Source: Kineosphaera sp039812485 (lineage in GTDB: Bacteria; Actinomycetota; Actinomycetes; Actinomycetales; Dermatophilaceae). From it: a stretch of DNA of 6,558 nt. The notes beneath the pieces are model-generated. The model did no database searches and had not been told where the DNA came from. It saw nothing but the letters and a program-made list of their open reading frames with translations. The position numbers and the translations under genes were made by a program. Where the stretch lies: NCBI GenBank assembly GCA_039812485.1, contig JBDIAP010000192.1:1-6558 (forward strand). The letters are read 5' to 3'. Shown here one piece after another: positions 1 to 5,727 of the stretch. The first letter of the stretch is position 1, and each line of letters opens with the position of its first letter.

Positions 1-1
1 T

Positions 2-223
2 GAGCCCTCTCATCTCACCGCGCTCGCCACCCAGCTCGAGCGTGCCGGCCTGGTGACGCGCACGCCCGACCCCGCCGACCGCCGCGCCCGTCAGCTCTGT
101 CTCACCGACGCGGGCCGCGAGCTGCGGTCTCGGCTGGTGCCGGCGCTCCTCGACGGCGCGCCCGTCGTCGGCAGGCTCGATGGGGCGCAGTGTGTGGCTC
201 TGCAGGCCCTGATGACGGCGTGA
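2..223 (+). CDS. MarR-family transcriptional regulator, C-terminal part (5' truncated by window edge)
   Basis: The frame is open from the window edge to TGA at 221-223 and gives 73 residues. It begins in the recognition-helix region of a winged helix-turn-helix (EPSHLTALATQLERAGLVTR). It continues with the wing signature PDPADRRARQLCLTDAGREL, the hallmark of MarR proteins (Leu-Glu-Arg-x-Gly-Leu-Val, Asp-x-x-Asp-Arg-Arg, Leu-Thr-x-x-Gly). MarR proteins are dimeric cytoplasmic repressors that usually sense small phenolic or oxidative ligands and control a neighbouring gene. The N-terminal dimerisation helices and the regulated partner lie outside the window, so the target is unknown. The C-terminal dimerisation helix after the wing looks short. 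The stop codon lies inside the first copy of a tandem repeat. The next gene is convergent, so no operon partner is visible on this side. Confidence 0.82.
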   Translation, partial: EPSHLTALATQLERAGLVTRTPDPADRRARQLCLTDAGRELRSRLVPALLDGAPVVGRLDGAQCVALQALMTA

Positions 224-286
224 AGATGCGTGACGGCGTGAAGATGCGTGAGGACGCGTGAAGATGCGTGAGGACGACGGCGTGAG
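213..286. repeat. Short tandem repeat, four units of 18-20 bp, overlapping the MarR stop codon
   Basis: Two perfect copies of TGACGGCGTGAAGATGCG lie at 213-230 and 231-248. A 20-bp variant, TGAGGACGCGTGAAGATGCG, follows at 249-268, and a diverged last unit at 269-286. The first unit contains the last MarR codons and its TGA. Every unit contains TGA, so the array does not extend a reading frame. The GACGGCGTGA element occurs three times (214-223, 232-241, 276-285), and each copy could pair with the complementary arm at 303-313. The array may be replication slippage, a protein-binding array or part of a transcription terminator. Nothing here decides between these. Confidence 0.8.
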
Positions 287-313
287 CCGCGCACAGTCCC
301 CGTCACGCCCGTC
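276..313. terminator. Inverted repeat between convergent genes, possible bidirectional terminator
   Basis: GACGGCGTGA (276-285) can pair with TCACGCC-C-GTC (303-313), giving ten base pairs with one bulged C at 310 and a 17-nt loop. It sits between the convergent MarR gene and the helical-protein gene, where a terminator is expected. No T-tract follows on either strand and the loop is long, so a classical intrinsic terminator is not proven. Confidence 0.33.
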
Positions 314-341
314 AGCCATGCCCCGCCGAGGGCACGCCTGA

Positions 342-377
342 CCCGACCACTCGCCGACGCCCGACCACTCGCCGACG
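342..377. repeat. Perfect 18-bp tandem duplication
   Basis: CCCGACCACTCGCCGACG occurs twice without any mismatch at 342-359 and 360-377. It ends ten bases before the stop codon of the minus-strand gene at 388-774. The absence of divergence suggests a recent duplication or a conserved binding site. Its sequence is unrelated to the repeat at 213-286. Confidence 0.9.
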
Positions 378-387
378 TCGGTCTCGC

Positions 388-774
388 CTACGGCTCCTCG
401 CCGCTGATCTCGGCGAGCCGACGCTCGTCGATCTCGGCGTTGGCCAGGTGTTCGTCGGCGCTCTGCCGGTGCCGGCGCGCCTTGGCCCGCAGCTCTGGGC
501 CGTGCACCGGGTCACGATCGGCCAGGATCTCCAGGGACTCGGCGACGGCGGTGTGAGACTCGGCGGCCGATCGCTCCGCCTCGGCCGCGTGCCGGTAGCC
601 CTCCCGGGCCAGGTGGGCGGCGCGTTCGGCCGCGGCGCGCGACCTGGCCAACGCCTCCTGCGGGTCGCCACGATCGATGCTCGCCAGTTCGGCCACCCGC
701 GCAGCTGCTTCACGCGCCCGCTCACGGGCCTCGGCCGCCCGTTGCCGCGCACGTTCAGCGACATCCCGCGTCAT
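388..774 (-). CDS. Small Ala/Glu/Arg-rich helical protein of unknown function
   Basis: The gene encodes 128 residues from ATG at 774 to TAG at 388. There is no signal peptide, membrane segment or known catalytic motif. The sequence is almost entirely predicted helix, with Ala, Glu and Arg dominant and regularly placed His (62, 74, 91, 102), and it suggests helical hairpins or a coiled coil. Residues about 61-110 (HAAEAERSAAESH through ARRHRQSADEHL) align by eye with residues about 51-100 of the GAF-ANTAR protein encoded at 4292-5446: H74/H64, an Ala-Asp/Glu-Arg step, a Gly, then H102/H91, with one gap residue. I infer a partner or regulator role for the neighbouring signalling genes. The start is uncertain. 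The open frame continues upstream to 948, and a GTG lies six codons ahead of the ATG. I chose the ATG because the helical pattern begins there and the upstream residues are Pro/Arg-rich and unlike it. The GGAG just before the ATG is too close to be a good ribosome site. The gene is divergent from cheB. Confidence 0.7.
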   Translation of the reverse strand: MTRDVAERARQRAAEARERAREAAARVAELASIDRGDPQEALARSRAAAERAAHLAREGYRHAAEAERSAAESHTAVAESLEILADRDPVHGPELRAKARRHRQSADEHLANAEIDERRLAEISGEEP

Positions 775-930
775 GGCTCCATGGTCGCCCACCGGCGGGC
801 GCACGAGCCAGTGAGCGCCCGCCCGGAGTGGCGCTCGTGGCGCGCCTCCACACCAGGTGCGTGATACTGGGGGTGGCGGTTCCCGGCGCCTCCGCGCGCG
901 TGCAGCGCTCGGCCCGCGGCGCTCGAGGCG

Positions 931-943
931 AGGAGGCCTCATG
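931..943 (+). promoter_or_regulatory. Strong Shine-Dalgarno with in-frame ATG, alternative cheB start
   Basis: AGGAGG at 931-936 is followed four bases later by ATG at 941, in frame with the CheB coding region. Using it would add 33 residues (MPIGHSRLLLPAARPAHRPP and so on), a Pro/Arg/Ala-rich stretch with no counterpart in typical CheB proteins. Its early codons often end in T, unlike the rest of the gene. A GCCTCC at 888-893 is exactly complementary to GGAGGC at 932-937 and could mask the site. It could be the true start, a leader start, or chance. Confidence 0.4.
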
Positions 944-1039
944 CCCATCGGTCACTCTCGTCTGCTGCTTCCCGCCGCCCGGCCTGCTCATCGGCCGCCG
1001 CCCGCGGGCGCGCCCCGGCGCGCCAGGGGGTCGACCGTC

Positions 1040-2176
1040 ATGGACCGTGATGACGTCGATCTCGCGGATCCCGCCCCTCTCGTCGTCGTGGTCGGCGCCT
1101 CCGCCGGGGGCGTCGAGAGTCTGCGCCGCTTCGTGGCGCACCTCGACCCCGACCTGCGGGCGGTCGTCCTCGTCGTGCTGCATCTGCCGTCCGCGAGTCA
1201 GAGCATGCTCGGCTCGATCCTGAGCCGCGCCGCTCGCCTTCCGGTGAGCACCGCCGCGGGGGAGGAGGAGCTCACCGCTGGACGCATCGTCGTGGCGCCG
1301 CCCGATCACCACCTCGTCGTCGTCGACGACCACGTCGAGGTGACCCGCGGCCCCCGCGAGAACGGTCTGCGCCCGGCCGCCGACGTGCTGTTTCGCAGCG
1401 CCGCTCGAGCGTGCGGGCCGCGGGTTGTCGGCGTCATCCTCTCGGGCATGCTCGACGACGGCACCGCGGGCATGAGCGCGATCCGTCAGGGCGGCGGGTT
1501 GGTGTTCGCCCAGTCTCCCGACGAGGCGACCTACCCGAGCATGCCCGCGAGCGTCATCCAACACGTCGGCGCCGACCGGGTCGGCACCGTCGCCGAGCTC
1601 GCGGTCGCGGTCAACGATCTCGCGCGGTCGGGGCCGCGCCGCGAGGCACAGCCGCCCGTCGCCCGCCCGGCCACCGCCGAGCCTGCCGTCGTGCAGCCGC
1701 CCGCGGCGGAGCCGGCCGTCGCCCCGGCGCCCCCCGCCGATCCGGCCCTCAGGCCGGCGCCCGCGGCCGATCCGAGCCCCCCACCCCGGATTCGTGACGC
1801 CGCGGCGCAGGACGCCTCGGACGCGTCCGAGCGGCTGCCGCGCTTCTCCTGCCCCGACTGCCACGGGCCGCTCGACGTGCTCGGTGACGGCGCCCTGCTG
1901 AGATTCCGGTGCGCGCTGGGGCACACCTGGTCGTCCCTGACCCTCATGGCCGCGCTCTCGCACGTGCTGGAGAGCGCGCTGTGGACCGCGTTTCGCAGCC
2001 TCCAGGAGGAGGCGCTGAGCCGGCGGCTGGCGGCACATGCCGCCGAACGAGGCAATACTTTGTCCCGGCGGCAGCTGCTGGAGAAGGCCGAGCAGGCGAG
2101 CAGATCAGCGGTGCTGCTCCGGCAGCTCCTGGAGGAGCCCTGGGGCGCGGCGGTCACCGAGCGCAGGTCGAGATAG
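1040..2176 (+). CDS. cheB: CheB-type protein-glutamate methylesterase, receiver-less, with C-terminal zinc-ribbon-like tail
   Basis: The protein has 378 residues from ATG at 1040, preceded by AGGGGG with 9-nt spacing; a second candidate start lies at 941. Residues about 13-196 form a CheB catalytic domain. It opens with VVVVGASAGG carrying nucleophile Ser21, followed by His48 in VVLHLPS and Asp140 in SGMLDDGTAG, so the Ser-His-Asp triad is complete. CheB removes methyl esters from, or deamidates, glutamates of chemoreceptor-like proteins. The N-terminal response-regulator domain of classical CheB is absent, so phosphorylation control as in E. coli is not expected. A Pro/Ala-rich, probably disordered linker spans about 199-250. 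A C-terminal module has Cys271, Cys274, Cys291 and His295 (CPDC then RFRCALGHTWS), which resembles a metal-binding ribbon common in actinobacterial CheB-like proteins. A helical tail ends the protein. A GATACT at 863-868 is a weak -10 candidate. The stop is 17 nt from cheR, indicating one operon. The true substrate is unknown because no receptor gene is in view. Confidence 0.9.
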   Translation: MDRDDVDLADPAPLVVVVGASAGGVESLRRFVAHLDPDLRAVVLVVLHLPSASQSMLGSILSRAARLPVSTAAGEEELTAGRIVVAPPDHHLVVVDDHVEVTRGPRENGLRPAADVLFRSAARACGPRVVGVILSGMLDDGTAGMSAIRQGGGLVFAQSPDEATYPSMPASVIQHVGADRVGTVAELAVAVNDLARSGPRREAQPPVARPATAEPAVVQPPAAEPAVAPAPPADPALRPAPAADPSPPPRIRDAAAQDASDASERLPRFSCPDCHGPLDVLGDGALLRFRCALGHTWSSLTLMAALSHVLESALWTAFRSLQEEALSRRLAAHAAERGNTLSRRQLLEKAEQASRSAVLLRQLLEEPWGAAVTERRSR

Positions 2177-2193
2177 CGGAATAGAGGGACGGC

Positions 2194-4158
2194 ATGGCGA
2201 ACGACCCCGAGGGCGAACGCACGGACCAGCGAGCCGAGGCGCCGGGCGAGACACCCGACGGCCACGACACGGCGGGGAGGCCGGGCCGCGTCGGGCGTGA
2301 GCAGGCTCCGCCCGACGAGGCCGAATACGAGAAGCTTCTGACCTTCCTCAAGGAGAGCCGGGACTTCGACTTCACGGGATACAAGAGACCGAGTCTCATC
2401 CGGCGCATCCGGCACCGGATGCGTGAGCTGTCGCTGTCGACGGTCGACGAATACCTCGATCTGCTCCAGCTGCGGCCCGACGAGTTCACCACGCTCTTCA
2501 ACACGATCCTCATCAACGTCACGGGCTTCTTCCGCGACCCCGAGGCGTGGGACTACCTGCGCGAACGGGTGCTGCCCGACCTGCTCACCGACCACGGCGG
2601 CGCCCCGGTGCGCGTGTGGAGCGCGGGGTGCGCCACCGGGCAGGAGCCTTACAGCATCGCCATGCTCCTGCACGACCTCATGGGTGACGATTTCCGCGAC
2701 CGCGTCAAGATCTATGCCACCGACGTCGACGAACAGGCGCTCGACTACGCGCGACAGGCCTCCTACACCGAGAAGGAGATCCGCGACGTCCCGGGGGCCT
2801 TCCGCGAACGCTATTTCGAGCAGGTGGGCACACGCTGGCAGCTGTCGGCCGACCTGCGACGCAGCGTCATCTTCGGACGCAACGACGTCACTCAGGACGC
2901 CCCTATCTCCCGCATCGACATCCTGCTCTGCCGCAACACACTCATGTATTTCAACGCCGAGACCCAGTCGCGCGTCGTGTCGCGGCTGGGTTTCGCGCTG
3001 CGCCCCCAAGGTGTGCTTTTCCTCGGCAAGGCCGAGATGCTGCTCAACCACACCGCGACGTTCGAGCCCATCGACCTCAAACGGCGGTTCTTCGTCAAGA
3101 CCACAACGGCGCCGAGCGACGCCCCCTTCACCGCGCCCTGGCGGCTCTACGGGCGCGACAGCGCGCCTCCGCACGACGGCCGGCTGCGGCAGGAGCTCAT
3201 CATGACGAGCCCGGTCGCCCAGCTCGTCGTGAGTCCTGATCGGCAGCTCGTCCTCGTCAACTTCCGTGCCGGGGCCATGCTCGGGCTGTCGGAGCGCGAT
3301 ATCGGTCGTCCGTTCTCGGATCTCGACATCTCCTACACGATCGCGGAGCTCGGGCCCCGCATGGTGGCCGCTCTCGAGGGCAAGGACACGGTGGCGCTGC
3401 GCGAAGTGCGGTGGCAGCCGCGTGGTGGCACGCCCACCTTCCTCGACGTGCAGATGGTGCCCCTCGTCGACGGGCGAGACCAGGTGCTGGGATTGTCGAT
3501 CACGGTCACCGACGTCACGCGGCTGCACAGCCTTCAGGCCGAGGTCGAGACGGCCAATCGCCAGCTCGAGACCGCCTACGAAGAATTGCAGTCGACCAAC
3601 GAGGAGTTGGAGACGACGAACGAGGAGCTGCAGTCGACGGTCGAAGAATTGGAGACGACCAACGAAGAGCTGCAGTCGACCAACGAAGAGCTCGAGACGA
3701 TGAACGAGGAGCTGCAGTCGACGAACGACGAGCTACAGCTCTCGAACGAGCAACTGCGCGACCGCACCTTCGCCATGACGGAGCTCAACGAGTTCATGCA
3801 GTCGATCTTCAACAGCCTCGACGCCGCGGTCATCGTCGTCACCCGGGAGCTTCTCGTGCAGGCGTGGAGTCGCCAGGCCGAAGATCTCTGGGGTCTGCGC
3901 GAGCAGGAGACCATCGGGCGCGAGCTGCTCTCGCTCGACAGCGGGCTGCCGTCGGCGGAGCTGCGGCCCTGGCTCGGTGCGGTGGTCAGCGGCGCTCAGC
4001 CAGGGATCTATGGGCAGCACGTCGCGGCCGTCAATCGCCGCGGCCGCACGGTCGAACTACGGGTCACCATCACCGCCATGAACAACGAGGCGCAGCAGCC
4101 CAGCGGGGCGCTCCTGCTCTTCGAGGAGCTCTCCGGCGACGATCGCGTCCGCACCTAG
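2194..4158 (+). CDS. cheR: CheR-type SAM-dependent methyltransferase with PAS, heptad coiled coil and second PAS
   Basis: The protein has 654 residues; ATG at 2194 follows GAGG at 2184-2187 with 6-nt spacing. A hydrophilic leader of about 40 residues is followed by the CheR N-terminal helical domain (about 43-105) with INVTGFFRDPEAW. The Rossmann-like methyltransferase domain (about 110-305) carries the SAM-binding loop SAGCATGQEPYS (143-154), YATDVDEQAL and CRNTLMYF (246-253; the usual family form is CRNVLIYF). It lacks a signal peptide or membrane segment, so it is cytoplasmic. A first PAS-like domain lies at about 334-447, heptad repeats at 463-518, and a second PAS-like domain at about 533-640. 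CheR enzymes methylate receptor glutamates using SAM. PAS-linked members are usually fused to CheB in one polypeptide, whereas here the two halves are separate adjacent genes. PAS domains suggest that methylation is gated by a ligand, redox state or light. CheA, CheW, CheY and receptors are not in view, so I infer a non-flagellar signalling role. Confidence 0.94.
   Translation: MANDPEGERTDQRAEAPGETPDGHDTAGRPGRVGREQAPPDEAEYEKLLTFLKESRDFDFTGYKRPSLIRRIRHRMRELSLSTVDEYLDLLQLRPDEFTTLFNTILINVTGFFRDPEAWDYLRERVLPDLLTDHGGAPVRVWSAGCATGQEPYSIAMLLHDLMGDDFRDRVKIYATDVDEQALDYARQASYTEKEIRDVPGAFRERYFEQVGTRWQLSADLRRSVIFGRNDVTQDAPISRIDILLCRNTLMYFNAETQSRVVSRLGFALRPQGVLFLGKAEMLLNHTATFEPIDLKRRFFVKTTTAPSDAPFTAPWRLYGRDSAPPHDGRLRQELIMTSPVAQLVVSPDRQLVLVNFRAGAMLGLSERDIGRPFSDLDISYTIAELGPRMVAALEGKDTVALREVRWQPRGGTPTFLDVQMVPLVDGRDQVLGLSITVTDVTRLHSLQAEVETANRQLETAYEELQSTNEELETTNEELQSTVEELETTNEELQSTNEELETMNEELQSTNDELQLSNEQLRDRTFAMTELNEFMQSIFNSLDAAVIVVTRELLVQAWSRQAEDLWGLREQETIGRELLSLDSGLPSAELRPWLGAVVSGAQPGIYGQHVAAVNRRGRTVELRVTITAMNNEAQQPSGALLLFEELSGDDRVRT
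3580..3747 (+). repeat. Eight 21-bp coding repeats specifying a seven-residue coiled-coil repeat in CheR
   Basis: Residues 463-518 consist of eight seven-residue units alternating EELQSTN and EELETTN (variants EELQSTV, EELETMN, DELQLSN). Leu is at position 3 of each unit and Thr, Met or Ser at position 6, a hydrophobic spacing that fits a parallel coiled coil joining the two PAS domains. The DNA copies differ at synonymous sites (GAA/GAG, TTG/CTG/CTC/CTA, ACC/ACG), so the repeat is kept at protein level rather than being a fresh duplication. TTG and CTA leucine codons are unusually frequent here for such a GC-rich gene. This helix is a known, highly conserved trait of PAS-linked CheR proteins. 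Confidence 0.88.
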
Positions 4159-4168
4159 GAGCCGTAGC

Positions 4169-4185
4169 GCGACCAGCGCGGTCGC
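4169..4185. terminator. Weak hairpin after cheR
   Basis: GCGACC (4169-4174) pairs perfectly with GGTCGC (4180-4185) across a five-base loop, ten bases after the cheR stop. There is no T-tract. The position between convergent genes suits transcription termination, but in such GC-rich DNA a six-pair stem can be chance. Confidence 0.25.
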
Positions 4186-4245
4186 TCGACCGGCCCGGCC
4201 GCTCCCGTGGCTGAGCCGCTCGTGGCCTCAGGTCACCCGCCCGTG

Positions 4246-4296
4246 CCACCCGGCCGGTCGCGCCTCCCGACCGGTCACGCCACCCGGCCGGTCACG
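4246..4296. repeat. Three 17-bp tandem repeats overlapping the ANTAR gene stop
   Basis: The units are CCACCCGGCCGGTCGCG (4246-4262), CCTCCCGACCGGTCACG (4263-4279) and CCACCCGGCCGGTCACG (4280-4296), followed by a partial CCAC. Units 1 and 3 differ at one base. The third unit contains the stop codon of the minus-strand GAF-ANTAR gene (4292-4294). The array fills the 3' half of the spacer between convergent cheR and the ANTAR gene. Each unit has a CCGGCCGG or GACCGG core that could form alternative hairpins. Confidence 0.8.
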
Positions 4297-5446
4297 CCAC
4301 AGTGGGCCGACCCTCGAGCACCGCGTTGGCGACCTCCAGCAGGCTCGAGCCGGAGCCGAACGCCAGGGCCCGGATGCGGGCGTGCGCCTCGTCGATCGCG
4401 ACGCCCAGACGCACGGACAAGGCTCCCGCGGCGATCTGCACGACAAACAGGTCTTCACTGGCGGGCGCCTGGTGGCGCGCCCGGTCGATGTCGGCGAGGA
4501 GAGCGGCAGCGGCGAGATCGGCGAACGCCCCGGCGTCCGCGAGGTGCCGCCGTGTCGACGTGGTGATGCTGCCGACGTGGTAGAGGGTCAGTGAGCCGAC
4601 CCGGTCGGCGTGCATCCGCAGCGGCAGCGCGACGACACCCCTGATGCCGAGGCCGGAACTCGCCGAGGCGAACCCCTGCCAGGCGTCGCGCTCGGTCTGG
4701 AGGTCGTCGATGACGACACTGCGGCTGTCCGTATACGCCGTCGTCGCCGGCCCCTCCCCGAGGATCAGCTCCAACTCCTGCGCCTGGCGGCTCCAGCCGT
4801 CGCTGGCGGCGACGAGTTCCGGCCCCGAGTGGGCCATGCCGGTGATGGCGGCGCCCCGGACGCCGGGCAAGGCCTCTGGGGCGGCGATGCACGTGGCCTC
4901 GATCCAGCTGCGCCAGCCCGGTGCGCCACACTGCTCGACGATGGATCGGCACCACACCTGGCGGCGGTCGACCTCGTCGAGGTCGGCTGGGCCGGCCCAC
5001 GCCATCAGGGCGACGAGCGCGCGTCGCAGCCGCACGACCTCGGGCGAGGACCTGGGCGCGGTCGCGCAGGTCGGCTCCTCGTGCGGCCGGCCGGCCGCCG
5101 CGAGATCGGGGATCGTCAGGGCGCGTTGCCGCGTGCGAGTCGCCAGGCACCACCGCTCACGGCTGGCTGCGACGTGTTCGCGTTCGGCGGCGTCGAAGCG
5201 GCCGTCTCGGGTGAGGCGCTCGGCATACTCCTCGTGCCGGGCCGCCGCCGATTCGTGCGCCAACAGGGTCCGCTCCTGCGCCACGGCCAGCGCCCGGGCC
5301 TGGGCGATCGCTTGCTCGTGAGCGCGGCGCGCGTCCCTGGGCTCGACGGGCTCGCCATCGTGCAACCGCTCGAGCCGCGCTCTCAGGGCGGTCAGGCGAT
5401 CGGCTGTCGACCTGACCCGGCCTGCCGCGGCTGATCTCTGCGTCAT
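4292..5446 (-). CDS. GAF-ANTAR domain RNA-binding regulator with N-terminal helical module
   Basis: The protein has 384 residues from ATG at 5446. This start was chosen because GGGTGA lies about 6 nt upstream; in-frame ATGs at 5452, 5467 and 5587 are alternatives. Residues about 10-110 are Ala/Arg/Glu/His-rich helix (AHEQAIAQARALAVAQERT, H64, H71, H91) resembling the protein at 388-774. Residues about 178-318 form a GAF sensor domain (GVRGAAITGMAHSG, LELILGEGPATTAYTDSRS, GIRGVVALPLRM, GSLTLYHVG). Residues about 332-382 form an ANTAR domain (VVQIAAGALSVRLGVAIDEA, RIRALAFGSG, LLEVANAVLEGR). ANTAR proteins bind paired hairpins with six-base loops in nascent RNA and prevent termination. GAF domains sense small ligands or redox state. 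The protein is cytoplasmic, and its RNA target is not identified here. It is convergent with cheR and divergent from metQ. A weak minus-strand -10, TACAGT (5506-5511), may be its promoter; no good -35 accompanies it. Confidence 0.87.
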   Translation of the reverse strand: MTQRSAAAGRVRSTADRLTALRARLERLHDGEPVEPRDARRAHEQAIAQARALAVAQERTLLAHESAAARHEEYAERLTRDGRFDAAEREHVAASRERWCLATRTRQRALTIPDLAAAGRPHEEPTCATAPRSSPEVVRLRRALVALMAWAGPADLDEVDRRQVWCRSIVEQCGAPGWRSWIEATCIAAPEALPGVRGAAITGMAHSGPELVAASDGWSRQAQELELILGEGPATTAYTDSRSVVIDDLQTERDAWQGFASASSGLGIRGVVALPLRMHADRVGSLTLYHVGSITTSTRRHLADAGAFADLAAAALLADIDRARHQAPASEDLFVVQIAAGALSVRLGVAIDEAHARIRALAFGSGSSLLEVANAVLEGRPTVA

Positions 5447-5575
5447 CGACATCACCCGATCTCGCATCGTCGTGAGGGTTGCGACGTGCCTGTGAAGGTC
5501 TCGGCACTGTAACCATGGGCGGTGCCGACGGACCAGAGCTGGCCGCGAAGAGAGCGACGAGTCATAACCATTAGT

Positions 5576-5605
5576 TTGACCCGACATAACGTGAGATCTT
5601 AGAGT
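5576..5605 (+). promoter_or_regulatory. Sigma-70-type promoter for the SAM riboswitch-metQ transcript
   Basis: TTGACC at 5576-5581 is a strong -35 match. It is followed after 18 bp by TAGAGT at 5600-5605, which fits the TAnnnT -10 pattern of actinobacterial housekeeping promoters. Transcription would start near 5611-5613, exactly where riboswitch helix P1 begins. That agreement supports the assignment. Confidence 0.65.
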
Positions 5606-5612
5606 CGTGCCT

Positions 5613-5723
5613 GGTCACGAGACCCAGCGTCAAGCCCTGGCTCGCTGTGCGGCAACCCTCACGATGTGGCGGGGTGCTCCAGGTGGATGACCCGGCTCGA
5701 CGACGAACGTCGAGCAAGCACAT
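5613..5723 (+). promoter_or_regulatory. SAM-IV riboswitch aptamer
   Basis: The segment reads as the SAM-IV aptamer core (GGTCACGAG, CCAGCGTCAAGCC, CGGCAACCCTC, GGGGTGCTCCAGGTG, GATGACC). Visible pairings: P1 GGTCA 5613-5617 with TGACC 5688-5692. P2 CAGCG 5625-5629 with CGCTG 5643-5647. P3 ACCC 5655-5658 with GGGT 5672-5675. The SAM-I/IV pseudoknot CCTGG 5636-5640 with CCAGG 5679-5683. A perfect eight-pair hairpin downstream of P1, GCTCGACG 5695-5702 with CGTCGAGC 5708-5715. The SAM-IV-specific second pseudoknot ATGTG 5664-5668 (P3 loop) with CACAT 5719-5723. SAM binding is expected to shut off the downstream methionine uptake gene, giving feedback control of methionine and SAM supply. Confidence 0.92.
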
Positions 5724-5727
5724 GTGT

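Noticed and set aside
213..377. CRISPR-like array near the marR end
   Set aside because: Units of 18-20 bp abut directly with no spacers, and no cas genes are present.
448..864. Plus-strand frame of 138 codons over the helical-protein gene
   Set aside because: Mixed Gly/Arg/Val composition without family features. The minus strand has consistent helical composition and similarity to the ANTAR protein N-terminus.
755..2038. Minus-strand frame of 427 codons opposite cheB
   Set aside because: Gly/Arg/Asp low-complexity translation that mirrors CheB codons; it also overlaps the start of the helical-protein gene.
1531..3528. Very long minus-strand open frame opposite cheB and cheR
   Set aside because: It is antisense to two genes with clear catalytic motifs. 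Long shadow frames are expected in GC-rich DNA, and its translation is Arg/Val/Glu-rich with no domain.
5447..5587. N-terminal extension of the GAF-ANTAR protein to ATG 5587
   Set aside because: It would run over the metQ promoter region, lacks a convincing ribosome site and has a composition unlike the helical module. ATG 5446 has a well-spaced GGGTGA.
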